Positions 16,614 through 24,941 are shown, counted from the stretch's first letter. The stretch is DNA of 40,832 nucleotides from Thermoclostridium caenicola (GCF_900142095.1 NZ_FQZP01000018.1:1-40832), one strand, 5' to 3'. Translations and numbers: made by a program. Notes: generated from the sequence alone by a model not told the origin.

Positions 16614-18011
16614 ATGGGTGTTAAGATTACAGAAACCGTATTGCGTGATGCGCACCAATCCCTGATCGCCACCAGGATGACCACGGAGGAAATGCTGCCC
16701 ATCGTGGAAAAGCTGGACCAGGTAGGGTACCACTCGCTGGAATGCTGGGGCGGCGCCACCTTCGATGCGTGCCTGAGGTTCCTCAACGAGGATCCCTGGG
16801 AAAGGCTCAGGAAGATCCGGGAAAAAGCGAAAAACACCAAACTGCAGATGCTGCTCCGTGGCCAGAATCTGCTGGGATACAAACATTATGCCGACGATGT
16901 GGTGGATTATTTCATCCAGAAAGCCGTTGCCAACGGTATTGATATCATCAGGATATTCGATGCCCTCAATGATCTGAGGAATGTGGAACGATCCATCAAG
17001 GCTTGCAAGAAGGAAGGCGGCCATGCACAGGGATGTATCTCCTATACCATCAGTCCTTACCACAGTCTTGAAAAATTTGTGGAGGATGCCAAAACCCTTG
17101 TGGAGATGGGTGCCGATTCCATATGCATCAAGGACATGGCCGGGCTTCTGGTTCCCTACCAGGCCTATGAACTGGTAAAGGCCCTCAAGGAAAGCGTGAA
17201 GGTCCCCGTTCAGCTTCACACCCACTATACCAGCGGCGTCGGTTCCATGACCTATCTGAAGGCCATTGAAGCCGGAGTGGACGTAGTGGACTGCGCCCTG
17301 TCCCCGCTGGCCATGGGAACATCCCAGCCGCCCACTGAGCCACTGGTGGCGACCCTGAAGGGAACAGCCTACGATACCGGGTATGAGCTGGGGCTTCTGA
17401 GCGAGATCGCCGAGTATTTCTCAAAACTTCGCGAAAAGTACCTGAGCAGCGGCCTTTTGAACACCAAGGTGATGGGCGTGGACGTGAACACGCTGACCTA
17501 CCAGGTACCTGGCGGTATGCTTTCAAACCTGGTTTCACAGCTTAAGCAGGCCGGACGGGAAGATCTGTTCATGGATGTTCTCAAAGAGGTGCCCAGGGTA
17601 AGGGAAGATTTGGGTTATCCGCCCCTTGTCACACCCACCAGTCAGATCGTCGGTACCCAGGCCGTGATGAATGTAATAGCGGGTGAGCGTTACAAAATGG
17701 TACCCAAGGAGACCAAGGGTCTTGTCAGGGGTGAATACGGCAAAACGCCGGCGCCTATCTCCGATGAAATCAGGAAGAAGATTATCGGGGATGAGGAGCC
17801 CATTACCTGCAGACCTGCCGATCTGATTCCAAACGAACTGGACAAGATCCGGGAGGAAATGGCCGAGTACATGGAACAGGAAGAGGATGTCCTGACCTAT
17901 GCCATGTATCCCCAGGTGGCGGCCAAATTCTTTGAATATCGGAAGGCACAGAAATACAAGATTGATTCGGATATGGTGAACTACGAATACAAGATTCATC
18001 CTCTCGGATAA
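16614..18011 (+). CDS. oadA: 5S-type pyruvate/oxaloacetate carboxyltransferase subunit
   Basis: A TIM-barrel enzyme that exchanges CO2 between oxaloacetate/pyruvate and biotin. The 465-residue protein has the metal and substrate motifs in order: ETVLRDAHQSL near residue 6, CIKDMAG at 171-177 (K173 is the expected carboxylated lysine) and LHTHYTSG at 201-208 (H202 and H204 metal ligands). A conserved PYC/OADA domain follows. It ends without a fused biotin domain, which matches the separate carrier upstream. AGGAGG (16597-16602) precedes the ATG. It may act as transcarboxylase 5S or as oxaloacetate decarboxylase alpha; the lack of a membrane beta subunit nearby favours transcarboxylase. Confidence 0.88.
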   Translation: MGVKITETVLRDAHQSLIATRMTTEEMLPIVEKLDQVGYHSLECWGGATFDACLRFLNEDPWERLRKIREKAKNTKLQMLLRGQNLLGYKHYADDVVDYFIQKAVANGIDIIRIFDALNDLRNVERSIKACKKEGGHAQGCISYTISPYHSLEKFVEDAKTLVEMGADSICIKDMAGLLVPYQAYELVKALKESVKVPVQLHTHYTSGVGSMTYLKAIEAGVDVVDCALSPLAMGTSQPPTEPLVATLKGTAYDTGYELGLLSEIAEYFSKLREKYLSSGLLNTKVMGVDVNTLTYQVPGGMLSNLVSQLKQAGREDLFMDVLKEVPRVREDLGYPPLVTPTSQIVGTQAVMNVIAGERYKMVPKETKGLVRGEYGKTPAPISDEIRKKIIGDEEPITCRPADLIPNELDKIREEMAEYMEQEEDVLTYAMYPQVAAKFFEYRKAQKYKIDSDMVNYEYKIHPLG

Positions 18012-18026
18012 TGGGCAGAATGATTG

Positions 18027-18062
18027 CCTCCCCGCTGAATCCGGCGGGGAGGTTTTTGCTTT
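18027..18062 (+). terminator. Intrinsic terminator after the carboxyltransferase operon
   Basis: A 9-bp stem (18027-18035 with 18044-18052) and an 8-base loop, followed by TTTTT then GCTTTT. Confidence 0.9.
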
Positions 18063-18130
18063 TGGCTGTGTACGCCTGTTTTTTTCCGGGTAAATAAATA
18101 ATACAGCCTTGTGGGAAAGGAGCGGTTTCC

Positions 18131-18307
18131 GTGAACATAGCGGCCATATCGGTTATTTACCATCAGAGCGCGCTTAAGCAGCAAGCGGGTATTGCCATTA
18201 TGAAAAAGGCAATGGAGAACATGCAAACCGATACCCAAGCTCTGATCCGGATGATGGAGCAAAGTGTCCATCCCCATAAAGGCGTCCATGTGGACACCAG
18301 GGTCTGA
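18131..18307 (+). CDS. Small YjfB-family protein (putative motility protein)
   Basis: A 58-residue protein starting at GTG 18131, 8 bases after AAAGGAG (18116-18122). The sequence (MNIAAISVIYHQSALKQQAG, then a helix with KKAMENMQTD..ALIRMMEQSVHP and a short polar tail) matches the YjfB family, small proteins common in Gram-positives and named putative motility proteins because of their company in Bacillus. The true function is not known. It is a stand-alone gene between two terminators; no flagellar gene is in the window. I saw no clear promoter, though it lies 69 bases after the previous terminator. Confidence 0.8.
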   Translation: MNIAAISVIYHQSALKQQAGIAIMKKAMENMQTDTQALIRMMEQSVHPHKGVHVDTRV

Positions 18308-18416
18308 AACCTGTCAAAGGCTCTGCAGTCCGGGCCCTGATGCCGGCTGACCGCATGGTTTGCCGGGCAGGATACCTGTGCGGATATGACTGTCCGGTTG
18401 TGTTCCCTGTATGAAG

Positions 18417-18446
18417 GCCCTGCAATGTATGCAGGGCTTGTTTCAT
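18417..18446 (+). terminator. Probable terminator downstream of the YjfB-family gene
   Basis: An 8-bp perfect stem (18417-18424 with 18430-18437) and a 5-base loop, followed by TTGTTT and, 10 bases on, GTTTTT. It lies 110 bases after the small gene's stop. Bases 18308-18416 show no gene. Confidence 0.55.
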
Positions 18447-18487
18447 GGCTGTTTTTCCGACGATCATGGGCCATAAGTTAATTTTTA

Positions 18488-18516
18488 TGCACAAGCCGTA
18501 AAAAACATGGTAGAAT
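18488..18516 (+). promoter_or_regulatory. Promoter of pgi
   Basis: TAGAAT (18511-18516) with an upstream TG (18508-18509, extended -10), and TGCACA (18488-18493) at a 17-base spacing as a weak -35. It lies 46 bases before the pgi start. Confidence 0.45.
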
Positions 18517-18561
18517 ATTTCCGGTAAATTATGCTAAAGCTAATCATATTCAAGGAAAGGT

Positions 18562-19914
18562 ATGAGCGACATGGAAAAACTGACTTTTGACCACAAAAAT
18601 GCTCTGGGTTTCATCAGTGAACATGAAATAGGCTATCTGGAACCCCAGGTTCTTTCTGCCCACACCATGCTCCATGAAAAGAGCGGGCCCGGTAATGACT
18701 TTCTCGGATGGGTCGAACTGCCCAACGCTTATGACAGGGAGGAGTTCAGCCGTATTCAGAAAGCCGCTGCGAAAATCCGCCAGGATTCGGATGTCCTGAT
18801 CGTGGTGGGCATCGGTGGCTCCTATCTGGGAGCGCGGGCGGCCATTGAAGCGCTGTGCCATTCGTTCTACAACATGCTCCCCAAAGAAAAGCGCAATGGC
18901 CCCGAGATCTATTTTGCCGGCAACAATATCAGTTCCACCTATCTGGCCGATCTCCTGGAACTGGTTGAGAACAAGGAAGTCTCCGTCAACGTGATCTCCA
19001 AGTCGGGTACTACCACCGAGCCGGCCATCGCATTCCGGATCATCAAGGATTTCATGGAAAAGAAATACGGGAAAGAGGGCGCAAGGAGCCGTATCTACGC
19101 CACAACCGACAAGGCGAGGGGCGCATTGAAAACCCTGGCGGATTCGGAAGGATATGAACAGTTCGTCATTCCCGACGACGTTGGAGGCCGTTTTTCGGTT
19201 CTCACTGCCGTAGGCCTTCTTCCCATTGCCGTGGCAGGCATTGATATTGCCGAGATGATGAAGGGTGCCCAGGATGCCTATGTGGACTGCAAGAAGCCCT
19301 ATGCTGAGAACCACTGCTACCGCTATGCAGCGGTGCGGAATGCCCTTTACAGGAAAGGGAAGACCACCGAGATCCTGGTCAACTATGAGCCTTCCCTGCA
19401 CTATCTGACCGAATGGTGGAAGCAGCTCTACGGCGAGAGCGAAGGCAAGGACAAGAAGGGTATTTTCCCCGCTGGCGTGGACTTCTCCACAGACCTGCAC
19501 TCCATGGGCCAGTACATCCAGGATGGTCTCAGGAATATTTTTGAAACGGTCCTCAACGTGGAGAAGTGCAGGAAATCCCTTGCCATGGTAAAGACCGAGG
19601 ACGATCTCGACAAGCTCAACTACCTTGCCGGCAAGGAAATGGATTTTGTCAACAAGATGGCCATGAAGGGCACTATCCTGGCCCATGTGGACGGGGAGGT
19701 TCCCAATCTGGTCATCAATATCCCGGAAATGACCCCTTACTGGTTTGGCTACCTGGTTTACTTCTTCGAGAAGGCCTGCGGCATCAGCGGCTATCTCCTG
19801 GGGGTCAATCCCTTTGACCAGCCCGGCGTGGAAGCCTATAAGAAGAATATGTTTGCTCTGCTTGGCAAACCGGGCTTCGAAGCGGAAAAAGCAGAACTGG
19901 AAAAACGTCTTTAA
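18562..19914 (+). CDS. pgi: Glucose-6-phosphate isomerase
   Basis: Pgi interconverts glucose-6-phosphate and fructose-6-phosphate in glycolysis. The 450-residue length is that of the short Firmicutes form. Visible family features are [16 protein letters not shown] near 90-105, [13 protein letters not shown] near 148-160, the [12 protein letters not shown] segment near 312-323 and [12 protein letters not shown] near the C-terminus, which carries the conserved lysine. AAGGAAAGG (18552-18560) lies just before the ATG at 18562; an in-frame ATG at 18571 is possible. It is a single gene with its own promoter and terminator. Confidence 0.96.
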   Translation: MSDMEKLTFDHKNALGFISEHEIGYLEPQVLSAHTMLHEKSGPGNDFLGWVELPNAYDREEFSRIQKAAAKIRQDSDVLIVVGIGGSYLGARAAIEALCHSFYNMLPKEKRNGPEIYFAGNNISSTYLADLLELVENKEVSVNVISKSGTTTEPAIAFRIIKDFMEKKYGKEGARSRIYATTDKARGALKTLADSEGYEQFVIPDDVGGRFSVLTAVGLLPIAVAGIDIAEMMKGAQDAYVDCKKPYAENHCYRYAAVRNALYRKGKTTEILVNYEPSLHYLTEWWKQLYGESEGKDKKGIFPAGVDFSTDLHSMGQYIQDGLRNIFETVLNVEKCRKSLAMVKTEDDLDKLNYLAGKEMDFVNKMAMKGTILAHVDGEVPNLVINIPEMTPYWFGYLVYFFEKACGISGYLLGVNPFDQPGVEAYKKNMFALLGKPGFEAEKAELEKRL

Positions 19915-19929
19915 TCCTTCCATTGTGCA

Positions 19930-19972
19930 GGGCGGCATGGCATGGAACCGATGCCGCCCATGTTGCTTTTTT
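19930..19972 (+). terminator. Intrinsic terminator after pgi
   Basis: A 9-bp GC-rich stem (19930-19938 with 19951-19959) has a 12-base loop. A T6 run (19967-19972) follows seven bases after the stem. The gap before the T run makes it slightly atypical. Confidence 0.7.
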
Positions 19973-19985
19973 GACAAAATGTCAC

Positions 19986-20014
19986 TTGCCATGGCTGAAT
20001 CTTTGTGCTACAAT
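19986..20014 (+). promoter_or_regulatory. Promoter of secG
   Basis: TTGCCA (19986-19991), a 17-base spacer and TACAAT (20009-20014) preceded by TGC (20006-20008). The three blocks and their spacing are identical to those of the rimP promoter at 154-182. Confidence 0.75.
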
Positions 20015-20052
20015 TGTACATGCTGCATTAATCCATGGAGGTTACGAGGGTA

Positions 20053-20289
20053 ATGAAAATCGTTGTCAATATTATATATCTGATCATCTGCCTCGCCATT
20101 ATTGCCATTGTATTGCTCCAGTCCGGCAGATCCGCCGGTTTGAGCGGTTCCATCGCCGGAGGTGCTGAAACCTTCTTCGGCAAGAACAAGGCGCGTACCT
20201 ATGAGGCTTTGTTCAGCAAGCTGACCGGATGGCTTGCGATAGCGTTTATCGTTATAACCGTGATTCTCGTATTCCTTTTGAAGGGTTGA
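20053..20289 (+). CDS. secG: Protein-export translocase subunit SecG
   Basis: SecG is the small, two-helix subunit of the SecYEG channel. The 78-residue protein has a first membrane helix (about 4-25), the conserved loop with LLQSGRSAGLSGSIAGGAE and FFGKNKARTYE, and a second helix (about 56-76). I start it at ATG 20053, 10 bases after GGAGGT (20037-20042); ATG 20035 overlaps the ribosome site. It has its own promoter and terminator. In many Firmicutes secG is followed by rnr and smpB, which are absent here. Confidence 0.93.
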   Translation: MKIVVNIIYLIICLAIIAIVLLQSGRSAGLSGSIAGGAETFFGKNKARTYEALFSKLTGWLAIAFIVITVILVFLLKG

Positions 20290-20310
20290 TTTCGAAGATT
20301 GCTGAAGAAG

Positions 20311-20350
20311 GGCTGTACATGCGATTGGCATGTATGGCCTTTTGTGTTTT
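20311..20350 (+). terminator. Intrinsic terminator after secG
   Basis: A 12-bp stem with two G-U pairs (20311-20322 with 20328-20339) and a 5-base loop, followed by TTTTGTGTTTT. It ends 17 bases before uvrB, whose promoter is not evident. Confidence 0.8.
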
Positions 20351-20366
20351 ATGACGGAGGGAGACC

Positions 20367-22349
20367 ATGCCCGAATTCAAGCTCAGATCGGATTATAAGC
20401 CAACAGGGGATCAACCCAGGGCCATAGAAGAGCTCACAGAGCTGATATTGAACAACAGCCGGCATCAGACGCTCCTGGGTGTCACCGGTTCAGGCAAGAC
20501 CTTCACCATTGCCAATGTCATTGAACGGGTCCAGAAACCCACCCTGGTCATTGCTCACAACAAGACGCTGGCTGCCCAGCTGTGCAATGAATTCTCCGAG
20601 TTTTTCCCGGATAACGCCGTGGAATATTTCGTGAGCTATTATGATTATTATCAGCCCGAAGCCTATATACCGGCCACAGACACTTATATCGAGAAAGATT
20701 CATCCATCAATGATGAAATAGACAAACTGCGGCACTCTGCAACAGCCGCCCTTTTTGAGCGGCGGGATGTGATCATCGTGGCCAGCGTTTCCTGCATCTA
20801 TGGTCTGGGTGATCCGGAGGACTATACCGATCTCATGCTGTCCTTAAGGCCCGGCATGATCAAGGATCGGGACGAGGTCATCAAGAAACTGGTGGACATC
20901 CAGTACACCAGGAACCAGTATGATTTCAAACGGGGAACCTTCCGGGTGCAGGGCGATATCCTGGACATCTTCCCGCCATCATCCAGCAATACGGCGCTGC
21001 GGGTGGAATTCTTCGGCGATGAGATCGAAAGGATAACCGAGATCGACGCCCTTACCGGAGAAATCATTGGCTACCGGTCGCACATTGCCGTGTTCCCGGC
21101 CTCCCACTTTGCCACCAAGAAGGAAAAGATGCAAAGGGCGATCCAGAGCATCGAGCAGGAGCTGGAAGAAAGGCTTCGCGAACTGAGGGCGGAAGGCAAA
21201 CTGGTGGAGGCACAGCGTCTTGAACAGCGTACCAGGTACGATCTGGAGATGATGCAGGAAATCGGGTTCTGCCAGGGGATTGAGAACTATTCCCGACATA
21301 TCAGCGGACGGGCGCCGGGCAGTGCCCCCTATACGCTGCTTGACTATTTCCCCAAGGACTTCCTGCTGGTGATCGACGAGTCACACGTCACCGTGCCCCA
21401 GATCGGTGCCATGTACAACGGCGACCGTTCCAGGAAGCAAGCCCTCGTGGAGTATGGTTTCAGGCTGCCATCGGCCTTCGACAACAGGCCGCTGACCTTT
21501 GAGGAATTCAATGAGCGCATTAACCAGGTGATCTATGTCAGCGCAACGCCTGCCGAGTATGAGCGGAAACTGTCCACCAGGGTGGTGGAGCAAATCATAA
21601 GGCCCACCGGGCTCCTGGATCCGGAGATCGTGGTGAAACCGGTCAAAGGTCAGATCGATGATCTGCTTGACGAGGTGAATGCGGTCGTCCAAAGGGGAGA
21701 AAGGGTCCTGGTGACTACGCTGACCAAGAGGATGGCGGAGGATTTGACCAAGTACATGGCGGATATGGGCGTTCGCGTAAGGTACCTGCATTCCGACATC
21801 GATACCATAGAACGCATGGAGATTGTACGGGATCTGAGGTTGGGCAAGTTCGATGTGCTGATAGGAATCAACCTGCTCAGGGAAGGACTTGACATCCCCG
21901 AGGTTTCCCTGGTGGCCATTCTGGACGCGGACAAGGAAGGATTCCTGCGATCCGAGACATCCCTGATCCAGACCATTGGCCGTGCAGCCAGAAATGTAAA
22001 CGGCCGGGTCGTCATGTATGCCGATACCATTACCCAGTCCATGGAGCGGGCCATCAACGAAACCAACCGGCGCCGGAGAATCCAGCATGAATATAACGTG
22101 AAACATGGCATTACGCCCAGGAGTGTCCAGAAAGCTGTGCACCAGGTCATCGAGGCAACCCATGCGGCCGAGGAGACCAAGGAATACAAGGCAGGACAGA
22201 AGAGCATGGAATCCCTGAATGTGGATACCATTAAGTCCCTGATAGAATCCCTGGAAAAGGAAATGAAGCAGGCGGCGAGGGAACTGGAGTTTGAGCGCGC
22301 TGCGGCTCTCCGCGACCGGATCGCGGAACTGAGGCAGTATCTGCAATGA
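20367..22349 (+). CDS. uvrB: Excinuclease ABC subunit UvrB
   Basis: UvrB is the damage-verifying helicase-like subunit of nucleotide excision repair. The 660-residue protein has Walker A GVTGSGKT at 38-45, the beta-hairpin segment [12 protein letters not shown] near 92-103, Walker B DESH at 337-340, and helicase motifs including the QTIGRAARN stretch in the second half. The C-terminal UVR domain that contacts UvrC runs from about 620 to 660. GGAGGGAG (20356-20363) precedes the ATG. uvrA, usually next to uvrB in Clostridia, is not downstream; an intergenic repeat and a glycosylase gene are. Confidence 0.97.
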   Translation: MPEFKLRSDYKPTGDQPRAIEELTELILNNSRHQTLLGVTGSGKTFTIANVIERVQKPTLVIAHNKTLAAQLCNEFSEFFPDNAVEYFVSYYDYYQPEAYIPATDTYIEKDSSINDEIDKLRHSATAALFERRDVIIVASVSCIYGLGDPEDYTDLMLSLRPGMIKDRDEVIKKLVDIQYTRNQYDFKRGTFRVQGDILDIFPPSSSNTALRVEFFGDEIERITEIDALTGEIIGYRSHIAVFPASHFATKKEKMQRAIQSIEQELEERLRELRAEGKLVEAQRLEQRTRYDLEMMQEIGFCQGIENYSRHISGRAPGSAPYTLLDYFPKDFLLVIDESHVTVPQIGAMYNGDRSRKQALVEYGFRLPSAFDNRPLTFEEFNERINQVIYVSATPAEYERKLSTRVVEQIIRPTGLLDPEIVVKPVKGQIDDLLDEVNAVVQRGERVLVTTLTKRMAEDLTKYMADMGVRVRYLHSDIDTIERMEIVRDLRLGKFDVLIGINLLREGLDIPEVSLVAILDADKEGFLRSETSLIQTIGRAARNVNGRVVMYADTITQSMERAINETNRRRRIQHEYNVKHGITPRSVQKAVHQVIEATHAAEETKEYKAGQKSMESLNVDTIKSLIESLEKEMKQAARELEFERAAALRDRIAELRQYLQ

Positions 22350-22361
22350 GGCTTTGAACTT

Positions 22362-22600
22362 TACGGGCCTCCCTCCCGCGCGGTTGTCATTGCGGGCCAT
22401 GCGAAGCGAGGCGTGGCAATCTCCGGGAGCACGTAAAGCCGGTCGCTGTGCTGTACGGCTGCTAAACAGCTGTTCGAATGAGGGGCGGCCGAACTCGCTT
22501 CGCTCGGACAGCAGCCGCCCTTATCCCATTCTCACAGGCTGTTTTGGCACCTTATCGCAATGAAACCTTGACCTACGGGGTCCCTGTTGGAATGCCCACG
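22362..22600 (+). repeat. Modular intergenic repeat, copy A
   Basis: This non-coding stretch shares several blocks with 33522-33680. P is a 38-base imperfect palindrome beginning TGTCATTG and ending GGCAATCT (22386-22423). m1 is 22432-22461, starting CGTAAAGCCGG. m2 is 22525-22562, starting CCCATTCTCACAGG, with 36 of 38 bases identical to the other copy by my count. m3 is a looser block seen both before P and after m2. Between m1 and m2 copy A carries about 63 extra bases with their own hairpin (22483-22520). It overlaps the upstream in-frame extension of the glycosylase ORF, which is therefore probably not translated. Confidence 0.75.
22483..22520 (+). repeat. Palindrome inserted within repeat copy A
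   Basis: A 7-bp GC-only stem (22483-22489 with 22514-22520) encloses a segment with the internal CTCGCTTCGCTCGG pattern, typical of short extragenic palindromes. It is absent at the equivalent place in copy B (between 33552 and 33560). Confidence 0.55.
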
Positions 22601-22651
22601 GTAGACAATAGACTTTCAACCCGGCTTGAACTACAGAACGGAGGGTTTATC

Positions 22652-23368
22652 GTGTCCTTAATCCCTGAAAACAGGCATCCGGCATGGTCGGATTTCCTGG
22701 ACCAAAAGACCATGGCAATGCTTGATGAAATAGAATCCTGCCTTGGCGAGGATATCAATCCCCGCAAGCAGGATGTCCTGCGATTCCTCACCATTGACCC
22801 GGGGCAGGTTAAGGTGGTCATCCTGGGACAGGATCCCTATCCCGAGCCGGGAGCCGCAACAGGCCGGGCCTTTGAGGTGGGAACGCTGAAATCCTGGCAC
22901 CAGCCGTTCAGGCAGGTTTCCCTGAAGAATATCGTGCGTTTGATCTACAAAACCTATAATCATATCGAGGATTATTCCGATATTCCGACATTTTCGCAGA
23001 TCCTGCCCGAGATTAACGACGGACGTTTTGCCCTTGAATCTCCGGACAGGCTGTTTAAGGCGTGGGAACGCCAGGGCGTACTTTTGCTGAATGTCTGGCT
23101 CACTTCCTGCGCATCCTCGCCGGGGGCGCACCGTCGCATCTGGCATCCTTTTTCGAAAAGGCTTTTGAATTACCTGTCCGGAACTTATCCGGATTTGACC
23201 TGGTTTCTCTGGGGGAAGCATGTCATTTCCTATAAGCCTGAAATTCATTCGGGAACCCTGATGGAATCCAGGCATCCCATGATGTGCTCATCCGCTTACC
23301 CCGATGATTTTCTCAAGTCGGACTGTTTCAGAAATACCATGAAAATCATCAACTGGAAAGGAAAATAA
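22652..23368 (+). CDS. ung: Uracil-DNA glycosylase family protein
   Basis: The family removes uracil from DNA at the start of base-excision repair. The 238-residue protein has the water-activating motif GQDPY at 59-63 (D61), the strand GVLLLNVWLT near 145-154 and a C-terminal HP motif at 208-209 (SRHPMMCSS). In standard family 1 enzymes these read GQDPYHG and HPSPLS, so residues after the first motif and around the second differ. I start it at GTG 22652, behind GGAGGG (22640-22645). The frame stays open upstream to 22478, but that part is repeat sequence. Activity on uracil is likely but not certain. Confidence 0.8.
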   Translation: MSLIPENRHPAWSDFLDQKTMAMLDEIESCLGEDINPRKQDVLRFLTIDPGQVKVVILGQDPYPEPGAATGRAFEVGTLKSWHQPFRQVSLKNIVRLIYKTYNHIEDYSDIPTFSQILPEINDGRFALESPDRLFKAWERQGVLLLNVWLTSCASSPGAHRRIWHPFSKRLLNYLSGTYPDLTWFLWGKHVISYKPEIHSGTLMESRHPMMCSSAYPDDFLKSDCFRNTMKIINWKGK

Positions 23369-23412
23369 TGGGCTAATTGGAAAGCATAAGAGTCACGCTC
23401 AGGGGTTAACTT

Positions 23413-24753
23413 ATGAAAAGAGATTACAGACGGAGCGTGATCCTTTTGCTGAAAAGAAAATGGTTCCTGTTATCTTTTTTCATTTTATCTCTGATGGTGG
23501 CGGTCGCTTATGTGGTGACGCTCTTTGTCCTTCCCGGGCATATTACCCTTCTTGCCGGTGAGGACTATACCATTTCCATTCGTTCCCCGCTGTTTCTCCA
23601 GGCTTTTACCGACAGCAGCCTGTTAAAACTGACCTATATGGATGATCAGGCCGTTGATGCCTTCGAAAGGCCGTACAAACTTACATGCACAGGCGAAGGC
23701 CGGGCGGAAATGGAAGTGAAGATGCTGGGGTTTATCCCTGTTAAGACCATTGAAGTGAAGGCCATACCCAGCCAGCAGGTCCTCGTTTGCGGCTTTCCCG
23801 TGGGAATCAAGCTGAAAACCAGCGGCGTCATGATCATCAATGTTTCCAGCGTGGTACTGGAAAACGGCGAAAAGGTATCCCCGGCTGAGGAAGCCGGCCT
23901 GCTGGCTGGGGACATCATTATCGGTGCTGGCGGGAAGAATATTCAAAGCATCAAGGATCTGGTCTCGGTTATCGAAAACTCCAATGGGAAACCCATTCCC
24001 ATCACCTATGTGCGCCGGAATGTCAAGTATCATACGTCGGTGAAACCGTTCAAATCGGCTGAAGATACGCAATACCGCATTGGTATCTGGGTCAGGGACA
24101 GTTCTGCGGGCATTGGAACCCTGACTTTTATCGATCCTGAAAGCAAGGTTTATGGTGCTCTGGGACACGGAATCAGCGATATTGACACCGGTTCCCTGCT
24201 TCAGGTAGGCTCCGGCCAGCTGATGCGTTCAAACATCAAAGGCGTCAAAAAAGGAATCAAAGGTACGCCGGGCGAACTGGAGGGTGATTTTCTCAGCAAG
24301 AACCAGGTCATTGGCGATATCGAACTGAACTGTGATTTCGGTGTTTACGGACGGTTGGCTGATGATTTCCATGATCCCAAGGGCCGGCCCATTTCCATCG
24401 GCTCCCATAGCCTGGTCCATGTGGGAAAAGCGTCCATCCTGGCCTGCATCCGTGATGATATTGTGGAGGAGTTTGAGATAGAGATTCAGAAGATTGCCAA
24501 GTGGGACCTGGGAAGCACGAAAAACATGGTTATCCGGATAACGGACAAAAGGCTGCTGCAGGCCACCGGCGGCATTGTACAGGGCATGTCCGGAAGCCCG
24601 ATCCTCCAGGACGGACGTCTCATCGGAGCCGTGACCCATGTCTTTATCAACGATCCGGAGAGGGGTTACGGCGTGTTCATTGAATCCATGCTGCAGCAGG
24701 CCAAAGCCGTAGCCGGCAGATACCGGGGAATGCCAAAAGCTTCAGGTTTTTAA
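23413..24753 (+). CDS. spoIVB: SpoIVB serine protease (sporulation sigma-K checkpoint, family S55)
   Basis: SpoIVB is secreted from the forespore and triggers pro-sigma-K processing in the mother cell. The 446-residue protein has an N-terminal membrane anchor (about 15-40), a PDZ domain (about 135-215) and the S55 peptidase domain. Candidate catalytic residues are H252 in GALGHGISD, S393 in GMSGSPI, and D378 in RITDKRLL. The spacing of D to S (15) matches that known from the Bacillus enzyme. The ATG at 23413 follows AGGGG (23401-23405). spo0A, its normal neighbour, is elsewhere in this window. Confidence 0.94.
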   Translation: MKRDYRRSVILLLKRKWFLLSFFILSLMVAVAYVVTLFVLPGHITLLAGEDYTISIRSPLFLQAFTDSSLLKLTYMDDQAVDAFERPYKLTCTGEGRAEMEVKMLGFIPVKTIEVKAIPSQQVLVCGFPVGIKLKTSGVMIINVSSVVLENGEKVSPAEEAGLLAGDIIIGAGGKNIQSIKDLVSVIENSNGKPIPITYVRRNVKYHTSVKPFKSAEDTQYRIGIWVRDSSAGIGTLTFIDPESKVYGALGHGISDIDTGSLLQVGSGQLMRSNIKGVKKGIKGTPGELEGDFLSKNQVIGDIELNCDFGVYGRLADDFHDPKGRPISIGSHSLVHVGKASILACIRDDIVEEFEIEIQKIAKWDLGSTKNMVIRITDKRLLQATGGIVQGMSGSPILQDGRLIGAVTHVFINDPERGYGVFIESMLQQAKAVAGRYRGMPKASGF

Positions 24754-24789
24754 AGCTTCAGCCTGAATACCGGGAGGTTATAAAAGCCT

Positions 24790-24822
24790 GCCTGCCGTAT
24801 CCATGACGCGGCAGGCTTTTTT
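24790..24822 (+). terminator. Intrinsic terminator after spoIVB
   Basis: An 8-bp stem (24790-24797 with 24809-24816) is followed by TTTTTT. An A-rich 5' flank (24782-24785) could also pair with the T run, making it work in both directions. Confidence 0.88.
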
Positions 24823-24926
24823 ATACCAGCGCTGATCCGGCATCCGCCCTGCAGCCGTTTCTGCATTTGTGCTCCCATATTCGGGATTTGTGTCGCAAGA
24901 AGTCCGCTTTTATATTGATATAAAAA

Positions 24927-24941
24927 ATGGTATAATACCAT
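24927..24941 (+). promoter_or_regulatory. Extended -10 promoter overlapped by a perfect inverted repeat
   Basis: TGG-TATAAT (24928-24936) is an extended -10. The same bases form a perfect 7-bp inverted repeat, ATGGTAT-A-ATACCAT (24927-24941). No good -35 box is seen. The arrangement resembles an operator placed over a -10 box, 30 bases before the DUF3842 gene. Confidence 0.45.

Noticed and set aside
18550-19992. A 480-codon open frame on the minus strand opposite pgi
   Set aside because: The plus strand encodes complete Pgi. The minus product has no recognisable motif and no ribosome site.
22478-22651. N-terminal extension of the glycosylase by 58 codons
   Set aside because: The extension is made of repeat blocks m2 and m3 and a palindrome. 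A proper ribosome site precedes GTG 22652.
23385-23415. GCATA, 15 bases, GGTTAACTTA before spoIVB, close to a sigma-F/sigma-G promoter
   Set aside because: The -10 part overlaps the ATG at 23413, so transcription would begin inside the gene. No later start fits the signal anchor, so I treat it as chance.
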